From contig VGZJ01000006.1 of the NCBI GenBank assembly GCA_016872595.1, forward strand, positions 1-52,102: a stretch of 52,102 nt of DNA. The letters are read 5' to 3'. Below are positions 1 to 13,194 of the stretch, one piece after another. The stretch is from Planctomycetota bacterium (GTDB lineage: Bacteria > Planctomycetota > Planctomycetia > Gemmatales > Gemmataceae). Under the pieces are notes generated by a model. It was not told the DNA's origin. It did not search any database and saw only the letters and a program-made list of their open reading frames with translations. The first letter of the stretch is position 1. Each line of letters starts with the position of its first letter. A program made the translations under genes and the position numbers.

Positions 1-83
1 ACCTTGTCGAACTCGTCGGCCGAGAGCCCCGTGAACATGCGGAACAACAACGGCTTCCGACGCAATTTCTCGTAATTCGTCAT
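1..83 (-). CDS. IS5-like transposase, N-terminal fragment (runs off left edge)
   Basis: The minus-strand reading starts at an ATG at 83 and gives 27 full codons beginning MTNYEKLRRKPLLFRMFTGL and continuing SADEFDKV. The pattern 'KP-x-F-x-x-x-TGL-x-x-x-EF' resembles the N-terminal helix-turn-helix region of DDE-type (IS5/DDE_Tnp_4-like) transposases, which are common in planctomycetes. The catalytic domain lies outside the window, so intactness cannot be judged. The flank to its right is unusually AT-rich for this window, as expected at an IS edge. I could not define a terminal inverted repeat. The family call is recognition of a short segment and is uncertain. Confidence 0.55.
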   Translation of the reverse strand, partial: MTNYEKLRRKPLLFRMFTGLSADEFDK

Positions 84-230
84 AACCCTATGAATAGGCC
101 ATCGATCGCTATTGCGCAACGAGTCTAAAGCTGAACAACTGAGTGCCTTTAACTTCATCTTCTGTCGTTTGCCTTTGGTCTTGGTTTTCCTTTGTGGCTT
201 TTGTGTCTTGTTGTGGCCAATCCCCTTCTG
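84..230. other. AT-rich intergenic flank of the transposase gene
   Basis: No gene is seen. The segment is richer in T than the surroundings. Near 175-215 it carries wording (ctttgtggcttttgtgtc) resembling one arm of the inverted repeat at 26665-26858, without a visible partner arm. It may be an interrupted hairpin element at the IS boundary. Confidence 0.3.
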
Positions 231-3200
231 CTACTTCGCCACTTTCAGTTCTTCGGGCGAGGTCAGGCTGAAGTAGAACCCGTGCGGGATGTTACCGTTG
301 GCGACCTTCAGCAGCACGGTGTTCTTGCCCTTCGTCAGCTTCACCGCGACCTTGTGCGCTTCGGGCGTCGCGGCGGCCGTCGCGCGCGTCGTGAACACGT
401 CCTTGCCGTTGATCCACAGCTTCGCGCCGTCGTCCGGCCCCAGCAGCACTTCGCCCGCTTGATCCGAGGGCGAGTCGATCTCGGCGTACAGGTAGCTCGC
501 GGAGTTGACCGCCGCCGGGCCGTGCAGCGCGGCGAGGTCGAAGTAGCCCTTCCCGTCGGGGCGGATCGCCTTCCACGTCAGCTTGCCGAACGCAGCCTTC
601 GGGTCGAACGCCCCCTTCTCTGGGCCGAACGCCTTGTCGAGTGCCTCGTCCATGTCCTTCGCCGGGAACGGGCCGGCGACGCGGAAGGTGTCCGGCGTCA
701 GCGCCGCGAGCTTGAGCGTTTCGAGGTACGCCACGAGGTCGATTAGTTCGTCCTCGGTCAGCGCCGCGATCACGTCCTCCGGCATGATGGACACCTTCAG
801 CTTGCGCACCTCGCCTTCGATCTCCTTCTTGGGGATGACGAAGTCTTTGCCGTTGGCGTCGCGGATGGTGAGCGCGTCCGGCGTGTCGCCGACCAGAAGC
901 CCGGTCACGGTCACGTCGCTGGTGGTGCGCACTTGGTGCTGGATGTACTGGTCGGCGATGGCCTTCGACGGGATCAGCAGCGACTCGTACAGGTTCTCGC
1001 GGCTGGCCTTCTTGCCGATCATGCTGAGGTCCGGGCCGACCTGCCCGCCGACGCCGCGGGTCATGTGGCACTTGGCGCACTGCGCCGCCCCCGTGAGGCT
1101 CGCGTTCCACACCAGCTTGCCGCGGGCCGAGTCGCCGCTGCGCTTGGCGAGTTCGCCGATGGGCGGCAGGTTCTTGGGGTTCAGCTTGCCGGGCGCGGGG
1201 AACAGCTGCAGCGCCCGGTTGCGTTCGCCTTGGAACGGCGAGTTGCGGAGCAACTGGCCCGCTTGCGCGACGAGCTCTTTCGGCAGGTCGCTCTTCTGGT
1301 GCGTGTCGAGCAACCAGATGGTGCCGGCGCGGTTGCCGGCCAGCGCCGCGAGCGCCGCGTTCTTCAGTTCGGGCGTGCCGCGGTCGCCGGCGTTGATCGC
1401 GCGCACCAGAGAATCGAGCGCCACGGTGCTGTACTTCGCCGGCTTCGGCCCACTGGGAAGCAGTTCGCCCAGCGCCTGAATGCACGCGATGCTGAGCGGG
1501 TTCTCCGGGCTGCCGACGCTGACGAGCGCCGCGACGCTGGCGTCGTCCTTGATCTTGCCGAGCGTGCGCACGGCCTCCTTGCGCAGGTCGAGATCGGCCT
1601 TCTTGTCCTTCGCGATGTCGGCGACAGTGCCGACGTACTGCGTGCCCCCTACGGCCGCGACCAGTTGCAGCCCAATCGTCTGCGTCTTCGGCGTGCCGAG
1701 CAAGTCGTTGATCGCGCCGGTCAGTTCCGCGGTGCCTTGCAGCCCCTTCCACTTGGTGCCGATGAACATCTTGAGGCTGTCGATGGCGCGGCTCTTCATC
1801 TCCGGGGCCGCGTCGGACTTGAGCACGGCGAGCATCGTCTTGCCGGCCTCGATGTCTTCGTTGGCGGCGATGATGTCCACGACGCGGGCCTTCTGCGCCG
1901 CGGTCAGCTTGCTATCGGCGAGCAACTTGCCGAGTCGCGGGAGGACGGACTTGGGGCGCAGTTCCCACACGAGGTCCGCGACCTTGTCGTTCCACTCCGG
2001 GAAGTGCTTGTCGAAGTCCGCGAGGATCTTGTCCCGCCAAGCCGGGTCGGTGCCGCACGCGATGTTCAGGGCGGCGCGGTAGAAGATGTCTTGCCCGTCG
2101 TAGAGTTTGGCTAATTCAAAGAACTTGCGAGCCACTAGGTCTGAATGCACGACTTCGAGACGGAGAACGATCAGGCTTTCTCTGAGCGCTGACTTGGGCG
2201 ATGATGCGTTCCACGGATAATAATCCTTCCCGCGAACTCTCTGCATCATCGCCATCATATCCGCATCGTTCTTCTTCGATTCCAGCAACTTGCGCAGCGA
2301 AACTTGGATTGATTCAGTATCAACATTCGGGCCAATGCCGCGCCGGCCAATCCCCATGTACAGCCAAACCGAGCGTGCCTGAACCACTTTCTCATCGGAC
2401 TTGAGGCCGCTCTCAAGGTACTCGAAGGCTGCTTCGGGAGGCATTCCGTTCAGAATTGCCTTCGCAAGCGCCTGCGCAGCAAGACATGGAGACGCCAGCG
2501 CCGCCAATACACGTTCCTTCGTGTCGAGCTTCACTTCCGGCATCTTGGGCACCTTGTACCCCTTGTGGCCCTTCGGGGTGATGCGGTAGATGCGGCCGTC
2601 GGTAGGGTCGCCCATGCCGTGGCCGCCGACGCCGCGGTCGTACCAGTCGGCCACGATGATGCTGCCGTCCGGGGCGACGCACACGTCGCTGGGCCGGAAC
2701 CAGTTGTCGGTGCTCGTCAGCAGCACTTCCTTTTCGAGCGTGTAGCCCGCGCCCTTCGCCGTCGGGTGGAACCAGCGCACCTCGCGCGGGCCGGCGTCGC
2801 AGTGCAGCAGCGACCCGCGATACTTCTTGTCGAACATCGATCCTTCGTAGAAGGTGATGCCCGTGGGCGAGCCGAACCCGGTGCGCAGCGTCTTATGGAC
2901 GATGCCCGGCTGTTCCTCGTGCCAGTGCGTCTGGCCCTGCCCGCGCGGGCCGTAGCCGTAGTTGCCGCCCGGCATCACGAAGCAGATGCGCGTCTGCTGG
3001 TTGCCGTCGTCGTCGTTGTCACTCAGCCACACTTCGCCGAAGCTGTTCACGCACGCTTCGTAGTTGTTGCGGAAGTTGTGGGCGATCAGTTCGAGGTTCG
3101 TGCCGTCCATGTCGCAGCGCCACACGGTGCCCTTCTGCACGTCGGTGGTGTTGCTGACCCACTTCTTGCCCTTGCCGTCGCTGGATTGGAGGCCGTTCAC

Positions 3201-3782
3201 GCCGCTGTCACCGACGGTGAAGTACAGCTTGCCGTCCGGCCCGATGTTGATGCCGTGGACGCCGTGGTCGTGGTCGAACCCGCCGAACCCGGTGAGGAAC
3301 TTCTTCGGCGGGCCGTCGGCCTTCAGGTCGCCGTCTTTATCTTCGAACACGAGGATGTCCGGCGACTGGCACACGAACACGCGCTGGCCCTTCCCGTCCG
3401 GGTACGGGGCCACGCACACGCCCAGCGGCCCGTAAATCTCCGGCCCCTGATAGAACGTGACCGCCTTGCTCGCCTTGCCCTCGCCCTTCTCGTCGATGAG
3501 CACCTGAATGCGGTCGCCCTCCTTGCGGATGATCGGCCGCCCGAAGCCCTTCCGCCGGTAGTTCACGGCCTCCGCGACCCACACGCGGCCTTTGTGGTCC
3601 ACGTCGATGCTGGTGGGGTTGATGAGGTCCGGTTCGGCGGCGAACAGTTCCACCTGAAACCCGTCCGCGACCTTGAGCGCTTTGAGCGCCTCGTCCGGGG
3701 TCAGCGGCCCGCCCTTCTTGGGCTGGGCGTCGGCGAGTGACGTACACGCGAGAAGCGCGAGGAGGGCAGCGAACCGGCGCAT
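231..3782 (-). CDS. PVC-type membrane-bound dehydrogenase with heme-binding CxxCH domain
   Basis: This 1183-residue secreted protein starts at the ATG at 3782, followed by a Sec-type signal (MRRFAALLALLACTSLADAQ), with a GGGAG motif upstream. Residues about 25-430 form a soluble-glucose-dehydrogenase-like propeller (e.g. NPTSIDVDHKGRVWVAEAVN). A HEAT-repeat-like helical region follows. A cytochrome c-type domain (about 885-1030) carries C902-x-x-C-H906, and a C-terminal beta-rich domain (about 1035-1183) may bind carbohydrate. This matches the TIGR02604/TIGR02603 proteins abundant in Planctomycetes and Verrucomicrobia, thought to be periplasmic oxidoreductases; the substrate is unknown. Residues about 415-560 have distinctly lower-GC codons than the rest of the gene. 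A longer open frame continues to 4949 but is only antisense of the neighbour in another frame. Confidence 0.9.
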   Translation of the reverse strand: MRRFAALLALLACTSLADAQPKKGGPLTPDEALKALKVADGFQVELFAAEPDLINPTSIDVDHKGRVWVAEAVNYRRKGFGRPIIRKEGDRIQVLIDEKGEGKASKAVTFYQGPEIYGPLGVCVAPYPDGKGQRVFVCQSPDILVFEDKDGDLKADGPPKKFLTGFGGFDHDHGVHGINIGPDGKLYFTVGDSGVNGLQSSDGKGKKWVSNTTDVQKGTVWRCDMDGTNLELIAHNFRNNYEACVNSFGEVWLSDNDDDGNQQTRICFVMPGGNYGYGPRGQGQTHWHEEQPGIVHKTLRTGFGSPTGITFYEGSMFDKKYRGSLLHCDAGPREVRWFHPTAKGAGYTLEKEVLLTSTDNWFRPSDVCVAPDGSIIVADWYDRGVGGHGMGDPTDGRIYRITPKGHKGYKVPKMPEVKLDTKERVLAALASPCLAAQALAKAILNGMPPEAAFEYLESGLKSDEKVVQARSVWLYMGIGRRGIGPNVDTESIQVSLRKLLESKKNDADMMAMMQRVRGKDYYPWNASSPKSALRESLIVLRLEVVHSDLVARKFFELAKLYDGQDIFYRAALNIACGTDPAWRDKILADFDKHFPEWNDKVADLVWELRPKSVLPRLGKLLADSKLTAAQKARVVDIIAANEDIEAGKTMLAVLKSDAAPEMKSRAIDSLKMFIGTKWKGLQGTAELTGAINDLLGTPKTQTIGLQLVAAVGGTQYVGTVADIAKDKKADLDLRKEAVRTLGKIKDDASVAALVSVGSPENPLSIACIQALGELLPSGPKPAKYSTVALDSLVRAINAGDRGTPELKNAALAALAGNRAGTIWLLDTHQKSDLPKELVAQAGQLLRNSPFQGERNRALQLFPAPGKLNPKNLPPIGELAKRSGDSARGKLVWNASLTGAAQCAKCHMTRGVGGQVGPDLSMIGKKASRENLYESLLIPSKAIADQYIQHQVRTTSDVTVTGLLVGDTPDALTIRDANGKDFVIPKKEIEGEVRKLKVSIMPEDVIAALTEDELIDLVAYLETLKLAALTPDTFRVAGPFPAKDMDEALDKAFGPEKGAFDPKAAFGKLTWKAIRPDGKGYFDLAALHGPAAVNSASYLYAEIDSPSDQAGEVLLGPDDGAKLWINGKDVFTTRATAAATPEAHKVAVKLTKGKNTVLLKVANGNIPHGFYFSLTSPEELKVAK

Positions 3783-3853
3783 GCGAGAGGCTCCCAATGG
3801 CGGGAAGGTCGGTGCCGAACAGTGTACCGCGAAGCGGCCGGCAGAAAAGCAGA

Positions 3854-5005
3854 TTACCGGCGCAGGCGCGATTCCCACTGCGCGATCACGTCGAACAGCT
3901 CCTCGAGCTTGGCGAAGAACAGGAAGTGCCCGGCGTCCGGGTCGCGGTGCTCGGTCACGCGCACCCCGGCGGCGGTCATGAGTTCGACGCCCGCGGTCAC
4001 GGTGGCTGGGCGCACGTTGGCGTCGCGCTCGCCGTGAATCACCAGCACGGGCCGCCCGGCCCAGCCCGCGGCGAACGCCCCCGAGCCGATCACGTCCGCT
4101 TCCATTGTGGGCGAAATGAAGACGAGGCCGGCGTAGCGGTCCGGGTGCGCGGCGGCGGCCCGGCCCACGCCCGCGCCGCCCTGCGAGATGCCGCCGAGGT
4201 ACACGCGCGCCGGGTCCGGATCGAACGCCGCGACCCCGAACGCGCGGCCGCGCTCGACCGCGTCCGCGCCGCCGGGTGCTTCCCAGTTCCCGTACCCGAA
4301 CGACGGCGCGACGAGGCACAGCCGCAGTCGGTCGCACAGCGGCCGCAGCGCGTGAACCATGAACAGGTAGTTGCTGCCGTGGCCGTGGAGGAACACCAGC
4401 AGCCCGAACCGCTCGCCGGGCGCGCGCGGCTCCGGGCGGTTGCTGTAGCAGTGCCGCGGGTCGAGCCGCCCGGTCAGCAGGAGCCAGCTCTGTCCGTCGC
4501 TGACGCGCGCCAGCTTGCGGTACTCCGGCTGCTCGGTGACCGCGGCGAGGAACTCGTGTACGCGCGCCCGCGCGGCGCGGGCCTCGGCCGTTGCCATTCG
4601 CGTATCGAGTCGTGTGACGAGGCGCACGAGGATCCAAACGTACTCGTCCTCGATGTCGGCCCAGCCGGTCGTTTCGACCGCGGGTTCGTTGCGGAAGAAG
4701 TGCGAGCCGACCGGCCCTTCGCCGTAGTCGCACGTGCGGGTAAGGGCGACGGCGAGCAGCGACAGCGGGATAATGAGGGCGAGCGCGCCGAGGGCGAGGT
4801 AGCCGGCGAGTTCCGGGCGCGGCGCGCCCAACAGTGGGGCACACAGCCACACCGCGCCGGCCGCGAGGCCGGTGCCGATCACGACGCCGAACAGCCCCTC
4901 GACGCGCCCGCGCGCGGTCCGGGCCAGCACGACGAGCGTCGGCGCGCAAACGAGGACAAACAGGAACAGCGTCAGCCCGGCGAACACGGCCTTGAGGCGG
5001 GTCAT
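3854..5005 (-). CDS. Membrane-anchored alpha/beta hydrolase (esterase-like)
   Basis: 383 residues. The N-terminus has two or three hydrophobic segments (about 5-30, 38-60, 68-90), so the protein is probably anchored in a membrane with a C-terminal hydrolase domain. That domain shows an oxyanion-type FLHGHGSN, a nucleophile elbow GISQGG with Ser274, a PVLVIHGERDANV strand that probably provides the acid, and His360 in DAGHFLFF. This layout fits carboxylesterase/phospholipase or dienelactone-hydrolase-like enzymes; the substrate cannot be told. It lies upstream of the dehydrogenase on the same strand with a 71-base gap, so cotranscription is possible, and is divergent from fusA. Confidence 0.8.
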   Translation of the reverse strand: MTRLKAVFAGLTLFLFVLVCAPTLVVLARTARGRVEGLFGVVIGTGLAAGAVWLCAPLLGAPRPELAGYLALGALALIIPLSLLAVALTRTCDYGEGPVGSHFFRNEPAVETTGWADIEDEYVWILVRLVTRLDTRMATAEARAARARVHEFLAAVTEQPEYRKLARVSDGQSWLLLTGRLDPRHCYSNRPEPRAPGERFGLLVFLHGHGSNYLFMVHALRPLCDRLRLCLVAPSFGYGNWEAPGGADAVERGRAFGVAAFDPDPARVYLGGISQGGAGVGRAAAAHPDRYAGLVFISPTMEADVIGSGAFAAGWAGRPVLVIHGERDANVRPATVTAGVELMTAAGVRVTEHRDPDAGHFLFFAKLEELFDVIAQWESRLRR

Positions 5006-5073
5006 ACGCCCCCCGCGGGCTTCACGCGGGCTTCACCCAAGTCGGGTGGACGGCCCTTCGTTCGGCGATACGA

Positions 5074-5079
5074 TATAAT
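5074..5079 (+). promoter_or_regulatory. Possible -10 box for fusA
   Basis: A perfect TATAAT sits in the 217-base divergent gap between the hydrolase gene and fusA, about 145 bases before the fusA start. No convincing -35 hexamer is found at 16-18 bases upstream, so this is a weak call. Confidence 0.25.
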
Positions 5080-5222
5080 ATTGCTTCTGCCGACACCCGG
5101 ACGCTTCGCCACCACGAACCCACTCGCTCTCTGTAGCGTCTAAACTCTTACCGCTCGCGTGGGCGGTTGTTCCGTTTCCCCATTTGTGAAGGAGCCGGAG
5201 AAACACCCCGGCCGCAACGACG

Positions 5223-7388
<2,166 letters not shown>

Positions 7389-7428
7389 CCCGGTCGCCGC
7401 GCGCCGACGCGCGCGAGTACGACACACG

Positions 7429-7458
7429 AACCGGCGGCCCCGCAACGGGCCGCCGGTT
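7429..7458. terminator. Bidirectional hairpin terminator after fusA
   Basis: A perfect 12-bp stem (aaccggcggccc / gggccgccggtt) with the six-base loop cgcaac lies between two convergent genes, fusA (+) and the small membrane protein (-), followed by ccttt. It probably serves both. Confidence 0.75.
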
Positions 7459-7461
7459 CCT

Positions 7462-7911
7462 TTACGCTCGGGCCGCGTGCGCGCGGCGCGCGAACGCACG
7501 CAGGTATCCGATCTGATCGGCGGTGATCGCGTCGGCCGGGATCGTCAGCACGGCCCCGCTCAGGTGCAGCACGGTCCACACGTCGCCGGAGCGGAACACC
7601 TGAAAGATCCCGTCGAGCGGCAGCACCGCGACCGCGCCCCCGGCGCGCACCTCCAGCGCGCCGTCGGCCGCGCGCAGCTCGACGGGTCGGCCGCGCCGCG
7701 CGACCAGTTCGAACAGGAACCGGAACAGTCCGCGGTACGCGACCAGCGGGATCAGCAGCAGCAGCAGGAACCAACTCGACGCGGTAGCCGCGAGATACGC
7801 CGCGCCGACCGCGAACCCGGTCCCGCCGGCGATGGCCGGGAGCCACTGCGGGAGTTCGAGCCGCAACCGCTGGAGCCGCGACAGCGCGTAGGTGACGTGA
7901 AACGGGGTCAT
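7462..7911 (-). CDS. Small two-TM membrane protein (YcxB-like, tentative)
   Basis: 149 residues beginning MTPFHVTYALSRLQRLRLEL. Two adjacent hydrophobic segments (about 25-42 and 45-65) form a hairpin. A beta-rich C-terminal part follows (VELRAADGALEVRAGGAVAV, then LPLDGIFQVFRSGDVWTVL). That arrangement resembles YcxB-like or PH-like bacterial membrane proteins; the function is unknown. It starts 20 bases after the speA stop on the same strand and could be cotranscribed with it. Confidence 0.65.
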   Translation of the reverse strand: MTPFHVTYALSRLQRLRLELPQWLPAIAGGTGFAVGAAYLAATASSWFLLLLLIPLVAYRGLFRFLFELVARRGRPVELRAADGALEVRAGGAVAVLPLDGIFQVFRSGDVWTVLHLSGAVLTIPADAITADQIGYLRAFARRAHAARA

Positions 7912-7931
7912 ACGGCACCCGCCCGCGGCGC

Positions 7932-9866
<1,935 letters not shown>

Positions 9867-9968
9867 CAGTGGGAGCCTTTCCCGCACGAGCGGGGAGCCG
9901 GGTGAGAAGCGAATAGCTCCCATCATACGTCGCGCGCCGCGCGGTGCAACGCCGTTCACGAAACGCAC

Positions 9969-9988
9969 GCGGGGGCCGAAGCCCCCGC
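9969..9988 (-). terminator. Short GC hairpin downstream of the DUF1559 gene
   Basis: An 8-bp stem gcgggggc / gcccccgc with a cgaa tetraloop lies about 25 bases past the stop of the DUF1559 gene on its strand. There is no clear U-tract, so it is a plausible but not certain terminator. Confidence 0.5.
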
Positions 9989-10012
9989 GCGCCGCCGCGC
10001 CGCGCGGGCCGG

Positions 10013-11032
10013 TCAGTCGTTGCTGAGTACCTCGCCGCCGTTGCGGGTGATGAACGCGCCGAGCGTCGCCGCCGGGATCGACTCGCGCATGAACGAGACC
10101 GAGCCGTCGGCCCGCAGCACGTTCGCGCCGTTGCTGTGGAACCCGTAGATCTCGTCGTTGTTCGTACAGTTCACCACACAGCACCCGCCGCGGTTCACGG
10201 TCCCGGTGGCGTCGGTCCCGTCCACCGTCACCTTGATGTTGTAATCGGCCCACGCCGCGTTCAGGTTGACCGGGTACGCGGCCGAGAACGTGCCCCGGAA
10301 CGTGCCGCGCGTGTAGTGGCTCTGCCGCCCGGCGATTTCCACCACGAGGAGCGTGTTCGCGGTCCCGTCGCCGATGTGTTCGAGCCGGGTCTTCGCGCCC
10401 TCCAGCCCGTTCGCGGTCCACGAGCCGAACCAGCCGAGCGCCCCGTTGTCGTCGTTGGTCACGGTCGAGTTCGGGGCGCACCGCGAGCGGAACGAGCTGT
10501 GCGTGCCGCGCATCGGGGCGTAGTCGGTCACGCCCAGCGGGAGCGCGCCGCGGTTCAGCCCGTTGGCCGCGAAGTACGGGCCGTAGTCCACCTGACGGCC
10601 GGGGGCCGAGGGGCACAGGTAGATCTTCGGCTGCGCGGACCCGGCCGGGTTCGCGCCGTAGTTCGGCGGCATGTTCACCGGGTCCACGATGGAGCGGTTG
10701 TACTGCGAGATGCGGGCCAAGTTGTCTTGCTCGATGTGTGGCAGGATCAGGCTCATGGCGCTGTGGCCTTGCGTCTGCGAGCCGTAGGGGTTGCCGCTCG
10801 GGGCCGGGCTGAAGTTGTACCCCCACGGCGGCAGATAGCCCTGCGCGTCGTGGTACCCGTGCATCGAGATGCCGATCTGCTTCAGGTGGTTGCTGCACTG
10901 CATCCGGGCCGCGGCCTCGCGCACCTTCTGTACGGCCGGCAGCAGCAGTCCGATCAGGATCGCGATGATCGCGATCACCACCAACAACTCGATGAGGGTG
11001 AACCCGGACCGCGAGCGAGTGAGACGAGCCAT
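10013..11032 (-). CDS. DUF1559 pseudopilin-type protein
   Basis: 339 residues. The N-terminus carries a type IV pilin/pseudopilin methylation motif ([17 protein letters not shown]) followed by [17 protein letters not shown], the hallmark of the DUF1559 family hugely expanded in planctomycetes. The C-terminus has the usual H-x-G-x-x-x-x-ADGSV motif ([18 protein letters not shown]), the 'H-X9-DG' ending, and CCVVNC cysteines. It is probably exported and processed by a prepilin peptidase; the precise role is unknown. The transthyretin-like lipoprotein gene lies just upstream on the same strand, a common pairing in these genomes, with an inverted repeat between them. Confidence 0.92.
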   Translation of the reverse strand: MARLTRSRSGFTLIELLVVIAIIAILIGLLLPAVQKVREAAARMQCSNHLKQIGISMHGYHDAQGYLPPWGYNFSPAPSGNPYGSQTQGHSAMSLILPHIEQDNLARISQYNRSIVDPVNMPPNYGANPAGSAQPKIYLCPSAPGRQVDYGPYFAANGLNRGALPLGVTDYAPMRGTHSSFRSRCAPNSTVTNDDNGALGWFGSWTANGLEGAKTRLEHIGDGTANTLLVVEIAGRQSHYTRGTFRGTFSAAYPVNLNAAWADYNIKVTVDGTDATGTVNRGGCCVVNCTNNDEIYGFHSNGANVLRADGSVSFMRESIPAATLGAFITRNGGEVLSND

Positions 11033-11067
11033 GACGCACCTGAGGAGAGGGGACGAGTGCGAATCTC

Positions 11068-11163
11068 GTAGTTCCGCGTGCCACGTTCCCGAGGTTCCAA
11101 GTGCGGGACAGCCCCGGCTCTTGTCTTCAATTGGAACTTCGGGAACGTGGAACTTGAAACTAC
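11068..11163. repeat. Inverted repeat element A (33-bp arms)
   Basis: Left arm 11068-11100 and right arm 11131-11163 are imperfect inverted copies sharing gtagtt and ccacgttcccga-ttccaa cores. It fills the gap between the lipoprotein stop and the DUF1559 start. Unlike several other elements in the window, the arms themselves are not strongly palindromic. Confidence 0.75.
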
Positions 11164-11168
11164 ACGGA

Positions 11169-11606
11169 TCAGTCGAGTACGAACGGTTCGAGCGTATTCG
11201 TTCCGGGGCCAACGGTGGCCGTGAGCTTCGAGGTCGCGTGGTCCGCGAACGGCTTGCCGCGGAAGTGGTCCGGCGTGTCGGCCTGCATGTCGGTGCCCAT
11301 CGGCTTCTTGCCCGCGGGCGCGTCGGCCGGCTTGTACCAGTTCACCGTGACGACGTACTCGCCCGGGGGTGCCCCGGCCTTGCTGCCGGTGCTCAGGGTG
11401 AAGTTGCCGTCCTTGTCCGTGACCCCGGACGGGCGCTCGGCCTTGGCGTCGTCGCGCCCCTTGGGGTGGAACGTCACGACCGCGCCTTCGACCGGCTTCC
11501 CTTGGAACGTGACCCGGCCGATGACCGAGGGCGCGGAGCCGGCGCACGAGGCCAGCGCGAGGGCCGGCACCGCCACCGCGAGTGCACGAACGAGCCGAGT
11601 GTTCAC
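11169..11606 (-). CDS. Transthyretin-like (carboxypeptidase regulatory-like) lipoprotein
   Basis: 145 residues from a GTG at 11606, with GGAGAG about nine bases before it. The signal and lipobox VPALALASC suggest lipidation at Cys21. The body reads [20 protein letters not shown], then [11 protein letters not shown] and [12 protein letters not shown], the pattern of small beta-sandwich domains annotated as carboxypeptidase regulatory-like or TTHL in planctomycetes. It precedes the DUF1559 gene on the same strand, and the two probably work in the same surface structure. The exact function is unknown. Confidence 0.85.
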   Translation of the reverse strand: MNTRLVRALAVAVPALALASCAGSAPSVIGRVTFQGKPVEGAVVTFHPKGRDDAKAERPSGVTDKDGNFTLSTGSKAGAPPGEYVVTVNWYKPADAPAGKKPMGTDMQADTPDHFRGKPFADHATSKLTATVGPGTNTLEPFVLD

Positions 11607-11893
11607 GTACCGCTCTCCGCCGAGGCCACGGGACCGAGTGGGGCGCGCCGGGCGCGCGAGCGACAAATACAAACGGAACCGCGAGTGCGTGTGATTGTGC
11701 GCGGCGGCGCGGGCCGCGTCAACCGAAAAGGCGCGCCGCCGGGGTCGTGCCGGGCGCGCGGCCCGCCGGCGCGCGCGGTTTTTCGCCCTCCCGCTTCCGC
11801 CGGGCGCGGCCCGCTGGTAGCATCCACTCACCCGGCCGGCTCTCCCGGCTCCCCCGGCCCATATCGTTCCGGTTCGATCCGAGGCTCCCCACC
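11607..11893. other. Divergent intergenic region before glgC
   Basis: No gene is supported here; the open frames on both strands are low-complexity shadows of GC-rich DNA. It should contain the promoters of glgC (+) and the lipoprotein gene (-), but I see no clear -35/-10 pair. Confidence 0.4.
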
Positions 11894-13186
11894 ATGCGCT
11901 CCGTACTGGCCCTGATCTTGGGAGGCGGTCGCGGCACGCGACTGTTCCCGCTCACGCGCGCGCGCTCCAAGCCCGCCGTGCCCGTCGCCGGCAAGTACCG
12001 GCTCATCGACATCCCGATCTCGAACTGCATCAACAGCGAGCTGCACAACATCTACGTGCTCACGCAGTTCCTCTCGGTCAGCCTGCACCGGCACATCTCG
12101 AACACGTACAAGTTCGACATGTTCAGCAAGGGCTTCGTGGAGGTGCTGGCCGCGCAGCAGACCAACGAGAGCGCCGACTGGTATCAGGGCACCGCGGACG
12201 CGGTGCGCCAGAACATCTCGTACATCGAGCGCGAGAGCCCGGACGAGGTGCTAATCCTGTCGGGCGACCAACTGTACCGCATGGACTACCGGCAGCTCAT
12301 CGAGACCCACCGCGGGCACAAGGCCGACGTGACCATCGCCGCGATCCCGGTCGAAGAAAAGGACACCGCCGGGTTCGGCCTGTTGAGCATGGACGCGCAC
12401 AGCCGGGTGACCGGGTTCGTCGAGAAGCCGAAGACCGCGGAGGAGCGCGCCCCGTACTTCACCTCGACCGAGTGGATCGAGCGCCGCGGCATCCCGGCCC
12501 GCGGCCGGCACTACCTCGCCAACATGGGCATCTACCTGTTCAAGACCGACGTGCTACTGGAACTGCTCACGGCCAAGCCGCTGGCGACCGACTTCGGCAA
12601 GGAGGTGTTCCCGCGGAACTACAAGACCAAGCAGGTCTGCGCGCACCTGTTCGACGGGTACTGGGAAGACCTCGGCACGATCCGCAGCTACCACGAGGCG
12701 AGCCTCGCGCTGGCCGGGCCGAACCCGCCGTTCGACTTCTTCGCCCCGGACGGGGTGATCTTCACGCGCATGCGGAACCTGCCGGCGAGCCGCATCAACG
12801 GGGCCACCCTCGAGAAGAGCCTCGTGGCCGACGGGTGCGTGATCGGCACCGACTCGCGCGTCGACCACAGCCTGATCGGGGTGCGCAGCCGCATCGGGGT
12901 CGGGTGTACGATCCGCGACACCGTCATCATCGGGTCCGACAAGTTCGAGACCGACGCCCAGCGCGCCGAGAACCGCAAGCGCAACCGTCCGGACCTGAAC
13001 ATCGGTGACGGCGCGGTCGTCGAGCGTGCGATCCTCGACAAGGACTGCCGCGTCGGGCGCGGCGCGCGGCTGGTGAACCGCGACAACCTCACCGACTTCG
13101 ACGGCCCCAACGGGAGCTACTACATCCGCGACGGCATCATCTGCGTCCCCCGCGGCGCGGTCATCGCCGACGGCACCGTGGTGTAG
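11894..13186 (+). CDS. glgC: Glucose-1-phosphate adenylyltransferase
   Basis: 430 residues. It makes ADP-glucose from glucose-1-phosphate and ATP for glycogen synthesis. The nucleotide-binding motif GGGRGTRLFPLT is at residues 10-21, with KPAVPVAGKYRLIDIPISNC after it. The sugar-nucleotide region has LILSGDQLYRMDY, and the glucose-1-P site FVEKPK is present. The C-terminal left-handed helix (residues about 300-430) has hexapeptide-like repeats and RAILDKDCRVG. The start at 11894 has GAGG upstream. No glgA or glgB lies beside it. Confidence 0.95.
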   Translation: MRSVLALILGGGRGTRLFPLTRARSKPAVPVAGKYRLIDIPISNCINSELHNIYVLTQFLSVSLHRHISNTYKFDMFSKGFVEVLAAQQTNESADWYQGTADAVRQNISYIERESPDEVLILSGDQLYRMDYRQLIETHRGHKADVTIAAIPVEEKDTAGFGLLSMDAHSRVTGFVEKPKTAEERAPYFTSTEWIERRGIPARGRHYLANMGIYLFKTDVLLELLTAKPLATDFGKEVFPRNYKTKQVCAHLFDGYWEDLGTIRSYHEASLALAGPNPPFDFFAPDGVIFTRMRNLPASRINGATLEKSLVADGCVIGTDSRVDHSLIGVRSRIGVGCTIRDTVIIGSDKFETDAQRAENRKRNRPDLNIGDGAVVERAILDKDCRVGRGARLVNRDNLTDFDGPNGSYYIRDGIICVPRGAVIADGTVV

Positions 13187-13194
13187 CGAAGTGA

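Noticed and set aside
231-4949. A single minus-strand open frame of 1572 codons spanning the dehydrogenase and the hydrolase region
   Set aside because: The part above 3782 is a low-complexity Arg-rich frame lying over the real hydrolase gene (3854-5005) in another frame. A signal peptide and ribosome-binding site place the dehydrogenase start at 3782.
3737-5143. A 468-codon plus-strand open frame
   Set aside because: It overlaps the hydrolase gene antisense, with biased Arg/Ala/Gly composition and no domain or ribosome-binding site.
11860-11893. A tRNA-like ggttcgatcc with a following cca before glgC
   Set aside because: No acceptor, D or anticodon arms can be folded around it; it is chance similarity in the glgC leader.
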